Shown here: piece by piece, positions 9,690-20,561 of the stretch
Layout of the letters: each line of letters starts with the position of its first letter
Numbering within the stretch: the first letter of the stretch is position 1
Source of the DNA: Ryuthela nishihirai
Taxonomy: Eukaryota; Arthropoda; Arachnida; Araneae; Heptathelidae
DNA: 64,000 nt
Assembly (NCBI GenBank): GCA_038380435.1
Contig: JAWZYU010000019.1
Coordinates: forward strand, 18,129,801-18,193,800
Reading direction: 5' to 3'
Position numbers and translations under genes: made by a program
The notes under the pieces: generated by a model
The model's database searches: none
Seen by the model: the letters and a program-made list of their open reading frames with translations, nothing else
Told to the model about the DNA's origin: nothing

Positions 9690-12245
9690 TCTATATCATC
9701 ATCATCATTCTCAAGCAGCCACCATTCTCAAACATATGGAGGTCCAACCAGATTGTGCAATTTAGTTCTCCAAACACGCCTGTCCTGAGCCTACCGCATC
9801 ATAGGTCTCTCCCTCTTTCTGCGGCCTTTAGGAATTTATCACCATTCTGTAGTTATGTATATGGGCAACATGACCAAACCTGGAGGGCCTTAGGGTGCCT
9901 TTGCGAAGTTGGGGTCCCTGCTCGATTGGTGTCTCTGGATGCCACAGTAGGCTGCAGCCCCGATGGAGAGGCCTGTTGTTGAGGGCCCTGCTGACTGGGA
10001 TTGGGGTTCCTGGTCAAGCGAGCTCATCGACACAGCCTCTGCGAAGTTGAGGGTACCAGCTGGCTGGTAATGCTGGGGTGCTGTCAGGTGGCAGCCCTGA
10101 TGGAAAAGGCGAGGTTGAGGGCCATGCTGAACGGGAGTGGGATCCCCTATTAGGCTGGCTCATCGATGGAAAGCCATCTAAGAGTCTCCACCACGGCAGC
10201 TTGCCCCAGTAGAAAAAGTTATGAATTTATTATTTAAAGCTTGGCATTATAAATTCAAAATTTACCATCAAAGTTCAATTTCTGTTTATGTTTGGCAATT
10301 TATATTTGGAGGAAATTTTACTGATATGTTTGGCTTTGACGTTTAGGCAAAGCTCAAAATTTGAAAAGACCTCTCACTCACCTCGATGATTAAACAAACA
10401 GACATAGCATGAATTATCAGTAAGGTCTTGCTCGTTAAGAAAGGTCCTTTCTCCGCTGTATGTTTTGCATTAATTGATTGAAGGACTCTCTAGATAAAGA
10501 TAGGAGAAACATGGCATCACCCAAAAAGATGTAGTGCTATCTCTGAATAGCGGAACGTTGGGTGTTGCCATACAAATACTACAATTGTCCTTTCTTTAAC
10601 CTCATCATTATTTACAGTTTAACCACCTAATGCCAAAGATACTTCGTAAGCATCTAGAATCAAAAGCATTAAGTTTCTGTTATTCTTCCTTATCTCCTGC
10701 AGTTCTTTCTTTCTGAAATAAGCTCAAGTGCCTTATTACTCAGATAATTCTGCCTCTTCTGCTCCTTTTTTCCTAAAAGAGTACTGTTAGTGTGCAAAAA
10801 AAGACTGTTTAAAATGATCCCATTCTTCCTCAACTTCAGTAGTAAGCAAACCATGACTGTCATAATGACTAAGTAATCTATCATGGTAAGCTTTGGCTAT
10901 AACTGGGTCTTTCAGAGCTTCAGTATTAAAAGTAAATTTTTTAACCCTAGCACAACACTTTTTAAGTTTAAGTTGCAAGACACTTTTAACAAGGTAATGG
11001 TCAGATCCAATTTCAGCTCCCCTATATGCCCTGGTATTCCTAACAGAACTAGCCCATTTGCTGTTAATTAATATATAATCAATCATATTCCTATGCATCC
11101 CATCAGGTGAAACCCACGTGTACTTATGTATGTCGCGGTGTTTGTAATAAGTGTTAGTTATTCTGAAACCATTGAGTTTCAGTACCCACCTGTAGGAGAC
11201 GTTGCCCATTGCCATTGCAGCTACCAATACCAAAAGCGCCAATCACCCCTCCCCAAAGGTCAGAGTCAGTACCAACTTTGGCATTGAAGTCACCAAGAAC
11301 AAGGGTAATATCTCCTTTCTTGACAGAATTCAAAATATCTTGAAGTTGTCCGTAAATCCTATCCTTCTCATCCTCATCGGCATCCTCAGTGGGGTGTAAC
11401 AGCAGATAACATTCAAGTCTTTAACGCTTGTCTGAAATTTTGCTGTAAGAAACCTTTCATTAATGCACTCATACCCTAAAAGAGCATCACTGGCGTGTCT
11501 GCTGAGAAATAGACCTATGCCTTGGTTGTCCCTCCCTGAAAAGGGAAATTTAAGATATTTTTAAGTATCTGACCTATATCTGTCCATCTGGTCTCTTGCT
11601 AGCCGAGAATATTTAAGTTGTAGCATGGTGTGAGAACATCAAGAGAATAATCTCTGTGCAGAGACTTCGCATTCCAACTACCTCTGGAGAGAAAATGGTT
11701 AGTGGGATGTTTAAAGAAACTGTTTATTAAGAGCGGGAATGGTGGTATTCATATTGTAGAAGCAAGAGTTCAAGTACCTGCGATGGCCTCAGGTTGAGAT
11801 TATCCACCAACTGATAAAACATATCCTGTGAATCTGTTAACTTGGTGTTGTCAATCCACAATCAAATAGAAAACACAACAGAAGATTTTCCCTCAACAGA
11901 AGCCCACCAGTGCAGCAAATTCAGGATTCATAATCAAGCTCAGAGTCATTACTCCATTCAGGTTGGTATATATGGACCACCAGGACACTCTGTGGTTGAC
12001 CATTCCTCAGCAGGGTAGAAAAAAAAGAAAAGTTGACATAGTTACCCAAATCAGTAGAGCACACTAATCTGTCAACCCTCGCCTTCTGTTCCCTTCCACA
12101 AGAGAGTATCTCTTTTGAAAGGTACTAACGGTCCGAACCACGAGAATGTTGGTCGGACATTTGGTGCTAGGCCTGGCCGTTCTGTTCACCATCACAGGGG
12201 ATTAGTGCATTGCTCTCCTTCCTGTGACTACCTAGCTGCCATCTA
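9690..12245 (-). mobile_element. LINE-A copy 2: full 5' end, internal deletion, GC-rich insert
   Basis: Minus-strand copy of the LINE at 55565-59145. The 3' end (9690-9890) carries a CATCATCAT tail and matches the last 300 bases of that element. A 690-bp foreign block (9890-10578) follows. From 10578 to 10660 the LINE resumes, then jumps from the C-terminal region directly to the linker between endonuclease and RT, so about 1.5 kb is deleted including the RT core. 10690-11500 holds the end of the endonuclease and linker (LNGFRITNTYYKHRDIHKYT, GSDHYLVKS). 11700-12245 matches the 5' region of copy 1 up to the same endpoint (CTACCTAGCTGCCAT). Frameshifts abound. Confidence 0.85.
9890..10215. repeat. 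GC-rich insert of two related ~140-bp halves within LINE-A copy 2
   Basis: Much more GC-rich than its surroundings. Two halves (about 9900-10035 and 10036-10170) share TGCGAAGTTG, GTTGAGGGCC, TGCTGA and GAGCTCATCGA-like segments in the same order. No coding signature seen. The following 10216-10577 is ordinary AT-rich sequence of unknown origin. Confidence 0.55.
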
Positions 12246-12384
12246 ATACATACATACATACATTTGGAAATAATCTCTATAGAGAAAAGGATACAAAACC
12301 CATCTTTGTGGAATACCAGGTAGCTATGTTAAACGAATCGATACAATCCTTGCCGACTTACATGCATGATTCAGTTTTATTATA

Positions 12385-13150
12385 AAGAGCATTCTTTATG
12401 GTAACTGCATTAATTATATGCCATACATCTCATAATTAACCAGAAAATTTGACGACCAACAGAGTCTAAAGCTTTTTTAAAATATATAAAGCTAGTAACC
12501 AAAGGTTTCTGAAACTCTAAACCTTTCTCAAAAGTCTGTCTAATTGAAAACATTTGATATGTACATCCCCTATCACTTCTGAATGCACAGCGTGTATAAT
12601 GCAGTAGTCCAGCAACCAAATTCATAATGCTTTTAAGAGAATAATTAAAAGAACGTTACCTAGAACAGAAAGTTGACTGATTCCCCTATAATTATCACAA
12701 GAACTGCAATCATTTTTTTAAATATAGGGATAATAATAGCTCTGGTAAAATTCTTAGGAACCATGCCTTTATGATAAAAAGTATTTAAAATTTCAGTTAT
12801 CCATCTGGTAAACCGAAACATTCCCAGCTCTAAGCATTTCCGTAGTAATTTCATCTACCCCTGGGGATTTATTTAGTCTTAATTTAGAGATGGCCAAAGT
12901 GACTTGGGACTGTGATATAAGTCCAGCATTGAAGCTAGTAATGCATCTATCATAATTATAAACAATGGGATAAAATGACCACATTGTTCAGAGCAGCACT
13001 GAAATGCTCAGCCTACCTTGCCATGACAGGATCCGTCACCTTCATTGGCCTTGCCATTAGAGGATCCTCACCTTAATGTCCTTGCCATGACTGAATCCTT
13101 ACCTTTAATGATCTTACCATGTTTATCCTTCAATCTCTTTTAGAACCTAC
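12385..13150 (-). mobile_element. LINE-A copy 3: RT fragment
   Basis: Minus-strand match to about 56560-57255 of copy 1. It includes LEFQKPLVTSFIYFKKALDS (RT, including the Asp-containing palm strand, altered here) and KLRLNKSPGVDEITTEMLRA. Near 13020-13125 a roughly 45-bp piece (CTTGCCATGACAGGATCC-like) is repeated three times with variation. The frame is broken. Confidence 0.8.
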
Positions 13151-13578
13151 CTAATTTAGACCCAGAAACTAAAAGAATTTTTTGGGAACGCAGTTGAAAT
13201 TCTTCTCATGCATTTTTGCTCAAGCAACAAAAATGTTATGCTTAAAAGTAAATTTTATTGTGCTAGGAAAAAGAAAAAAAAAACAGATGTTGTTAATGCA
13301 AAGTATGTTCTATTCTCTCTTGACCTCGCAATTTATGCATTTACTTAATAAATATTTAGATATATAATGTAAACATTAATAATTATACCACTGAATAAGT
13401 AGCCTTCAAGCAAATCTTAAACTGCAATAGTGTAAAAAGAAATTTTGTCTATTTTACGCTTATAACGTCCAGTTTAACAATGGCAGACAATTTAAAATCA
13501 AAAGCTCCGGATGCGAAATAAAGCCGAATAATGTTTATCCTTTTAACTATTGCAACGTTTTTGATTTATGATGGCCAA

Positions 13579-13945
13579 TGAGTAAGTAGAAGAGTGCTGG
13601 CTCTATCAATTCAACCAATTAGTAAGCAGAGTGGTACCGGCTCTACCAATCCAACCAACCAGTAAGGAGGGTGGCGCTGGCTCTAAAAATGCAACCAACC
13701 AGTAAATAGAGTGGTGCCTGCCCTATCAATCCAACCAAGCAGTAAGTAGAGTTCCGTTTGCTTTACCAATCTAACCAAGCAGTAAGTAGAGTTGCGATTG
13801 CTCTACCAACTAACCAACCAGTTGGTAGAGTGATGCCCGCTCAACCAATCCAACCAACCAGTAAGTAGAGTGATGCCGGCCCTACCAATTCAACTAACCA
13901 GTAAGCAGAGTGATGCCGGCTCTATCAATCCAACCAATCAGGCCC
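13579..13945. repeat. 40-bp minisatellite, about nine copies
   Basis: Units like CAGTAAGTAGAGTGATGCCG followed by GCTCTACCAATCCAACCAAC recur every ~40 bases with 10-25% divergence. A related single piece (AATCCAACCAACAGAGGGCG) lies at about 21303-21323. Confidence 0.88.
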
Positions 13946-13964
13946 GAATTTAGGGAGGAACGTT

Positions 13965-14100
13965 GTCCTACCGTTTAAAATGGACTAATTGCCACAATGG
14001 TCTAAATGGCCAGGTCACAAGGACCCCGAAGGTTCAGAGAAGGTTGGGGGAGGGGACCCACTGGACAGCAGTTTTGAGACAGAAAAACAATGAAAGTATC
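13965..14100 (-). mobile_element. SINE-B 3' fragment
   Basis: Minus-strand match to the last ~130 bases of SINE-B (AAATGGCCAGGTCACAAGGA, then GGGGAGGGGACCCACTGG). Both ends truncated. Confidence 0.7.
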
Positions 14101-14291
14101 GGTTGCAGAGGCTCCTTAATTGCTATGCTACTACACCACTACTAAGTGGAATGAAGGCGAAAAAATATTAAGCATATGTGTTACACGCATTTTGAATTGA
14201 ATGCGATACCGTATCTAAATTTCTTTAAAATGTCTGAGATCAACTGCCCGAAATAGTTCTATGCTTCAATTGTTAGCTCTAGGGGTGTAGC

Positions 14292-14581
14292 CAGTGGCGC
14301 ACTCACGATTTAATCTTGGGGAGGATGGGCCCGCTGGCCCGGCTAGGGCAAACGAAGTATCGCTCGGTCCGCCCGATTCGTTCTCCTTGTGTTCACAGCG
14401 GCCGTGATTCCCGAAAGCTATTGGGCATTCCCACCTTATGTGACCGCTAATTCATAAGTAGTATAAACATAAATATAAAAAATGAATTTTAATTAGGAAA
14501 ATTTTCTAGTGTTTTTTATCCTTTTTCTTTGGGAGGTACCAGGGCCCCTTGACTCCCCCCCCCCCTCTGGATGGGCCACTG
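14292..14581. mobile_element. hAT MITE with exact 8-bp target duplication
   Basis: Ends are CAGTGGCGCACTC and GGATGGGCCACTG, inverted with a mismatch. GGTGTAGC lies immediately on both sides (14284-14291 and 14582-14589), an exact 8-bp duplication. 290 bp, no coding potential. Confidence 0.88.
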
Positions 14582-14619
14582 GGTGTAGCTATGGGGAGCA
14601 GCAACTCCCCAAAATGAAT

Positions 14620-15240
14620 CGTAGTTGGCAAAATTCGAAGCGATTTTGTAAAATTAAAAGCGATTTTGTAAAATTCAAATGAGTGGAGAAAATTTAGATT
14701 TTTTTGCTGTAAAATTAAAGGGAGTTAGCAAAATCTAAGGTAGTTGTCAAAATCGAGGCAACTTGGGAAAATCTAGGACAGTTGGTAGAATTCGAATTCA
14801 TTTGGTAAAATACAGGTGAATTAGCAAAATCTTGGGGAGTTTGCAAAATTCGAATCCACTTGATAAAATACAGGCGAGTTCTAAAAATTGGGATTGTTTT
14901 TGGGAAATTAAGGAGAGTTGGCAAAATCTAGAGGAATTGGGAAAATTGGGAAGCACTTGGCAAAATAATGCAAGTTTGCAAAATCTAGAAGAGTTCTTAA
15001 AATTTGAAGTGACTCGGCAAATTCAGGGAAGATGTAAAAATTTGGATTTGTTTTCTGTAAAATTAATGCGAGTTGGCAAAATCGAGGCAACTTGGCAAAA
15101 TCTTGAACAATTGAAAAAATTCAAAGCGCTTGGTAAAATACAGGTGAGTTGTAAAAATTGGGATTGGTTTTGTAAAATTAAGAGGAATTGGCAAAATCTT
15201 GTGGTGTTGGCAAAATTCGAACCCACTCGGTAAAAAAAGG
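14620..15240 (+). repeat. TTGGCAAAAT array 1 (~23-bp monomers, higher-order units)
   Basis: About 26 degenerate monomers of 21-25 bp carrying TTGGCAAAAT or close variants. A distinctive longer monomer, TGTAAAAATTGGGATTGG then TTTTGTAAAATTA, recurs at about 14880, 15034 and 15150. That gives a higher-order period near 116-154 bp. Stop-free frames here (Lys/Asn/Trp/Gln-rich) follow from the repeat and are not credible proteins. Confidence 0.85.
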
Positions 15241-15291
15241 TGAGTTATGAATTAAAAAATATAATCTATTTTCCTAACAGGAAGAATATAA

Positions 15292-15640
15292 CCTAAAGCA
15301 TATCGATGGTGCAATCAGTCACTGAGTTCGTATTCACTTCAAAAGAAGATAGGGCGTCAGTAATCATGTTTAGGTAAATCGGCGGTACTTGGGTTCCGCA
15401 ACAGCCTGCTTCTTCACTTTCTGGAGATCTACCGACCTTCCAGGGTCAAGGTCAGCTCTTGTGGCTCTATCCTTTCTCCCCCATAGTGGGGAAGTACTGC
15501 TGTTCTACTAAGTTACAGATATCCTGCGGCTTTGTCCAAAGGAAGTTTCCCCTAAAATGTTCAATGAAGTGAAATTAACTTCCTTTGAAATGAATACGAA
15601 CTCATTGACTGATTGCACCATCGAAATGCTTTAGGTTTAT
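15292..15640. mobile_element. Inverted-repeat element, ~55-bp arms (copy 1)
   Basis: AACCTAAAGCATATCGATGG at 15292 is inverted at the right end (CCATCGAAATGCTTTAGGTT, ~15620-15640). The arms continue through TGCAATCAGTCACTGAGTTC. The interior is unrelated to known proteins. A shorter copy lies at 25665-25795, again directly right of a TTGGCAAAAT array. Confidence 0.8.
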
Positions 15641-15729
15641 TTCTACTTTTTACGGCTCTAGAGGAAGACAGAGATTTTAGATTTTTTAAAATTTATTTAT
15701 ATATATTGTTTGTCACTAAAAACACCTAC

Positions 15730-16560
15730 CTTCAATAACTTTCATTTGATATATGACTCATAAACATCGAGCACATTTTCCTCTCTTTTGGAGTCATGTT
15801 TGAGGTATCCCCTGAGATCGAAGACGTCACAAATTTTAAGATATTACACGTTAAAGTCAAACCCTGCGAAAATATGGTAATAGGGGGGGGGGGGGTAATA
15901 GGTCGATAAAATTCGAAATAATTTACGCGCTTTCATTTGATACCTAACACGTAACTGTAGCCATCGATTCGCAAAATATAGTAGAACGACTTTCACTCTT
16001 CCAGTGTTTTCGGGAGGAAGAAATCATGGGGTGGAGCCAATTGTTTATAGCCTATGACCAGTGTCGTCTTAACAGTATTGGAGGCTTCTGGGCAAAGCAA
16101 TGCACTGGGGCCCCTACGTGAGTAAAAATGTAAACGGTCAATAAAATTAAGCCTATAGATTTATTGTTACTTTTAACAAAATCAATGTTTAAACATAAAA
16201 AAAAACATGCTGTAAAGCGAGGATTAATCAACACAAACTTTTGCGAAATTTCGAATTGTGGGGGCCCCTGGGCAATTATGCAGTGTGCCCATGCGTTAAG
16301 ACGACCCTGCCTATGACATTCCCTGAGTCACAAGCTTTCATTTGACACATAGCTTGTTACTTTCCGCAATCGCGTTTAGGAAATAAAGGAGCACAATCAT
16401 TTTCAAATTTACCCTCTCCCTTTTCAGGTGGGTAGAAAGCACGGGAAATCAGTTTTTTATAGCTAATGACTCTCCGCGCGTCACAAGCTTTCATTTGGTA
16501 CATAAATCATTAAGTTTCTTCATTGCGTTCGAAAGATATGGTGGAACAACATTTTGTCAA
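15730..16560 (+). repeat. Four ~150-bp modules starting CTTTCATTTG
   Basis: CTTTCATTTGATAT (15738), CTTTCATTTGATAC (15928), CTTTCATTTGACAC (16338) and CTTTCATTTGGTAC (16487) each begin a similar block with a purine-rich ATATGGTGGAAC-like part further on. After removing the 251-bp MITE plus its 8-bp duplication, the last three starts are about 150 bp apart. Confidence 0.65.
16059..16309. mobile_element. hAT MITE with exact 8-bp target duplication
   Basis: Ends CAGTGTCGTCTTAAC and GTTAAGACGACCCTG are inverted. CCTATGAC is repeated exactly at 16051-16058 and 16310-16317. The subterminal GGGCCCC and TGCCCAGGGGCC parts are also inverted. 251 bp, non-coding. Confidence 0.92.
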
Positions 16561-16609
16561 ATCCACAAATCGACCAACGGACAAATGTCAAAGTCAAAAG
16601 GAATAGGAA

Positions 16610-16985
16610 GATAAGTAAAAATGGGATTGGTTTTGTGAAATTAAGCAGAGCTTGTACAATGGAGAAAGCTTGGCAAAATCTTGTGAAGTTGGCAAAATTT
16701 GACGGTACTTGGTAAAATTTAGGAGAGTTAATAAAATAAAATGGGGATTTTTATTTTGAAAATCATGGCAAAATTAAAAAATCGTCTCGATTTTGTAATT
16801 TTGCCATGATTGATGAACCCAAAATTGATGGAAGCTGCCAGCCCCCTCCCCCTCCCCACATCCAGCACCCCACTGAAAGAAATTCTGGATACGTCAGCGA
16901 CAGGAGATACATAATTAAATTTAAGTAAAGTACTTATTTTCTTAGTTGGCAAAATTTGATTTTCGAGTTGGAAAACTTTCGTGTT
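16610..16985 (+). repeat. TTGGCAAAAT array 1b, interrupted, with a 25-bp-arm hairpin
   Basis: Starts with the long monomer (GTAAAAATGGGATTGG, 16616) and several TTGGCAAAAT units. It is interrupted at about 16762-16920 by a hairpin (AATCATGGCAAAATT inverted at ~16797-16811) and a hAT-like end (TCTGGATACGTCAGCGAC near 16886). It then ends with TTGGCAAAATTTG (16948). Confidence 0.65.
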
Positions 16986-17039
16986 CCACCCCCAACCATA
17001 GTCACTTCGCTACTCCCCTGCATAGACCCTCTGTAAACA

Positions 17040-17415
17040 AGATAACAGGAAGCTTGGTGCCTTTGATTTTAAATTCTTACCCAGTATCTTGGACATTAGG
17101 TGGTTCAACTTTAGGCAAAGAAATATGAAACCTCCTTTGAGTAGTATATTGTGCAGAGAGAGACTCCATTGGTTTGGCCATGTTGCCCGTCTGAATAACT
17201 ATAGATTAGCGAATAGGGTTATGAACACTGTGTCTAAAGGTCTCAGAAAGAGAGGGAGATCTAGGATGCGGTAGGCAGACAATGTCAAACAGGACCTTTT
17301 AAGAATTGGTCTAGAGTGAGCAAATGCAGCTCGGGATTGATGCCTTTGGAGAATTAAATTGCAAAATCTGGTTGCACCGCTGTAACCATGGCTGTTTGAA
17401 GATTCTATATGTATG
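17040..17415 (+). mobile_element. LINE-A copy 6: 3' fragment with TGTA-type tail
   Basis: Plus-strand match to the C-terminal coding end of LINE-A: CRERLHWFGHVARLNNYRLA, then LRKRGRSRMR followed by a stop (TAG) where Trp is expected. The 3' end is ACCATGGCTG followed by a short GTATGTATGTATC tail. Confidence 0.85.
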
Positions 17416-17716
17416 TATGTATCATGTTAAAAAAATGGGGACATAAATAACTTGCTTTAAAATTTTACTTTCCTTAATTTAGTTTATATCGTTCTTCCAT
17501 AGCAAAATGTTGATTTGAAATGCTCATTTGTTCAGTATGAATTCTGTACTTATTACAGAAATAGGAAATTAAATGCATGATGGTGTTTTACAAAAATTTA
17601 AGTGCTTTAATTTTTGTATAACCTTCACAAGAGAAGTTTAAATTTCGTGGAGTTTCAATGTATTTTATTATAAACTTTAAAATATATATATCAACTATAA
17701 AAAAAATTCAAAACTT

Positions 17717-18405
17717 CAGTAAAGAATCACAGGATATGTCCTGTAGACATGGAACTCATGAAATAATAAACTGAAAAAAATTGGTTTTTGCCATGAGTGG
17801 GATTCGAACTCACGTCTCCAGGAAACATGTCTGTTATACTACCACTACACCACCGATGGCTAACCCTTTCCTCCGCTCGTGTGACCTTATAAACTTTCCG
17901 GATTTTTTTGTTTTATTCCCACAGTGACGCCATCTATCGGGTAAGTGTACAACTCTGCTGCCTGATACAGTTTTTGTCACTCATGATCACGGCGTTAAAT
18001 CAATAAATCAGTAGTAAAGAATCACGGGATATGTCCTGTACATGTGGGTTCGAATCCCACTCATGGCAAAAACAATTTTTTTCAGCTTATTATTTCATGA
18101 GTTCCATGTCTACAGGACATATCCTGCGATTCTTTACTACTGACTTATTGATTAACGCCATGAGCGTGAGTGACAAATATTAATACCATCTGTATGAGAT
18201 ATCAGAGTTGTCCACTTCTTGGATAGATGGCGCTACTGTGCGAATCAAATAAAAAAAATCCGAAAAGTTTATAAGGTCACACAAGCTGAGAAAAGGTTAG
18301 CCATTGGTGGTGTAGTGGTAGCATAACAGGCATGTTTCCGGGAGACGAGGGTTCGAATCCCACTCATGGCAAAACCAATTTTTTACAGCTTATTATTTTA
18401 TGAGA
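17717..18405. repeat. Two inverted copies of a tRNA-like-containing ~320-bp repeat
   Basis: A minus-strand copy (17717-18035) and a plus-strand copy (18041-18405) meet head to head, forming a large foldback. Each contains GATAGATGGCG(C/T), AAGTTTATAAGGTCACAC and a roughly 70-nt tRNA-like segment (GGTGGTGTAGTGGTAG... TTCGAATCCCACTCATGGC). In both, the ends carry GACATATCC-GATTCTTTACT, so the unit looks circularly permuted. The tRNA-like part has near-complete acceptor pairing (GCCAT/ATGGC) and resembles tRNA-Gly in its 5' half. The anticodon arm does not form, so it is a tRNA-derived repeat rather than a gene. Confidence 0.75.
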
Positions 18406-18480
18406 CATTCAAAACTGTTTATCAACCTCAAAACTCTAAATTGTGATACCTTTTGTCTTCCTAATATAGTTTATAAAATT

Positions 18481-18506
18481 TAATTGGTATATGTGTATAC
18501 CAATTA
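18481..18506. other. 11-bp-arm perfect hairpin
   Basis: TAATTGGTATA (18481-18491) is exactly inverted at 18496-18506 with a TGTG loop. Confidence 0.8.
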
Positions 18507-18667
18507 AATTGTATTAATTGGTGGTGCAAAAATTGTGTTAATTGGTTTATGTAAAATAATCGGAATGACAAAAAAGAATTAATTATTATTGATATATATG
18601 TGCCGAATGTGAGACATTAACTGTCTGGGCCTAAAGAGTAACTTGATAAATAAATGAAATAAAATAA

Positions 18668-18732
18668 ATACCCCCTCAAGCAGCTGCTTGCCACAGAGGT
18701 GTGACAGGAGCCTGTCAGTTTATATGCCATAG
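18668..18732 (-). mobile_element. SINE-A 3' fragment
   Basis: CTCAAGCAGCTGCTTGCCAC and GACAGGAGCCTGTCAG in minus orientation; truncated 9 bp before the foldback at 18741. Confidence 0.85.
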
Positions 18733-18740
18733 AAATAATA

Positions 18741-18985
18741 GGGATGCTAACAGCTGAACCATGACCTGAAACGGGCGAAATCCTTTTTGCTTCGCGCAAG
18801 TGCTAAGGATGATAAAACATGTCATAATCTGAAAAGGGAAATCCAGTTGTTTCAAAAAAAGAATGCCTTTTATGGTACAAGGATTTTGCCTTTTTTCCGG
18901 GGTATTACGTATTATCATCCTTAGCTCTTGCGCGAAACAACAGGATTTCGTCCGTTTCAGGTCATGGTTCAGCTGTTAGCATCCC
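18741..18985. mobile_element. Foldback/MITE with 74-bp inverted arms
   Basis: GGGATGCTAACAGCTGAACC at 18741 is inverted at the right end (18966-18985). The arms run about 74 bp through CCTGAAACGG and GCTAAGGATGATAA, with only a few differences. The central ~95 bp are unique. Confidence 0.88.
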
Positions 18986-19316
18986 TCCGCTTCGTTCTTA
19001 ACGCATCAGGATGTTGTGTTATTCTAAGTTTGAAAAATTCTCGTTTGTATGGCCTCTTCTGCATTAACAAAAACACCAGTTTTGTTCGTTACGAGACATC
19101 TGATAGAAAACGTAACGTAAGACGTAACGTAAGATAGTCGTTCTCAAAACATATTCGAACTAGTTGAAGAAAAATCTTTACGCCTACTGAAATATGAGTA
19201 TTCAAATTAAGATCAGTGATATTTTGCATAGCCACTAGTCTCGTTTTATATTGTTAGCTTCTTCTGTAGCAAACAAGTGTCCTAAAGACAATATGTTCAT
19301 TCTTGCATGTGAACAA
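18986..19316. other. No feature recognised
   Basis: Ordinary sequence; a tiny duplication AACGTAAGACGTAACGTAAG lies near 19110. Confidence 0.35.
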
Positions 19317-19800
19317 ACACACACACACACACATGCGATAACATATACACATAAAGATGAAACACATACAGACACTTTAACACACACACACAGAGAGAGA
19401 GAAACAAACATGAAGACGTATACACATACAGAGAAACTATGTGCATACAGACATCTTAACACATACGCACACGCACGATAACATATACATATAGAGAAAC
19501 AAACATATTAACATACACGAACATACACACACATATATATATCTTAACACATACGCACACAGACATCTTAACACAGAGTGAAACAAACACACGCACACAT
19601 GCACAATTCGCTGAAACAGACACATAACACACACAGAGAAACAAACATGAAGACACAGTTACAACTTAACATATATGCACAAACACCTACACGTACAGAC
19701 AATTCGTAGAAACATACATATTTACACACACACACACAGAGAAACAAACATGCAGACAGACATATTAACATATGATTCGCAGAAAGACATACACATACAT
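19317..19800. repeat. CA/ACATA-rich microsatellite field
   Basis: Repeated ACACAC, CTTAACACATACGCACAC and GAGAAACAAACATG blocks. Long Cys/Val frames on the minus strand are translation of this repeat. Confidence 0.9.
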
Positions 19801-20561
19801 ACGCACAAGACAGTGTGCTTTACTGCAATTTGGTACCCTGTGTACTAAAGAATCTTTCTCAAACCCAAACAGTATAACTTTCATGTAGGTTCTGGTATCA
19901 AAGTTGTTGTGCTTTCCTGCAGTGCAGCACCCCATAGGCTAAAAATCTTTCTCAAACCCGTTCATAACGTGTTTTTTCACAGATGTGTTCCATGGGTAGT
20001 GATCATTATCTCTATAGATTTAAATGTGAACCATAGAGTGCGTATCTCTTTGTATGAAATCGCTTATAATGAGACAATATTTCCTCTAAAAGTTGGAAGT
20101 TGTTAGTATGAACGGAAAAAGTGACGATATATACGCTATGTGATCGTTAAAATCAAACGTTAGCAAGGAATTTAATATATCGTTCCCTAGTTAGCGAGTC
20201 CGAAATTATTGTATCTTTAAAAAATAAATACGACTTCGCGCAGCTAATTGTCATTTAATTTTAATCCAAAAATGCACAGTAGAGTGCATTTCTGGGTGGC
20301 CAGTGCACACCCTCCACCTTCTGCCCACGCTACACAGCAGTCAGCGACGCATTTATACTCCCTAAGCCAACGAGATATCTTGGGCCGGGCAAAGACCTCG
20401 ACAGTAGCGGTGAACCGATGCTATATCGCCCGTACCTCCGACGGGCCACGACAGCATTCTGTTACCAAAATATTAGAGAATTATCATGTTATGTCAAATA
20501 GTATCTAACTTCAAAGATTTATAACTTTTAAAATACGGATTTAAAGGAAAATAAAAATAAA
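19801..20561. other. No feature recognised
   Basis: Contains an open frame at 20248-20508 (+) with no motif or codon evidence for function. Confidence 0.35.

Larger units (their letters stand above)
14280..17020. mobile_element. Possible compound non-autonomous element with CAGGGG-GTAGC ends
   Basis: The left border TAGGGGTGTAGC (14280-14291) and right border GCTACTCCCCTG (17009-17020) are inverted, and sequence just inside both is similar (CTATGG). Between them are two same-orientation TTGGCAAAAT arrays, a long inverted repeat and four CTTTCATTTG modules. Two hAT MITEs are inserted, one right in the left terminus. The end sequence resembles hAT-type termini, but flanking 8-mers do not match well, so the borders are tentative. 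Confidence 0.4.

Noticed and set aside
14715..15233. Asn/Lys/Trp-rich and Phe-rich ORFs on both strands
   Set aside because: Produced by the TTGGCAAAAT array, with equally long frames on opposite strands.
17781..18370. Functional tRNA-Gly genes
   Set aside because: Acceptor and T-arm pair, but the anticodon arm does not form, and the segment is embedded in a repeated unit.
19235..19771. Cys/Val-rich membrane protein ORFs on the minus strand
   Set aside because: Translation of CA-rich microsatellite in several frames.
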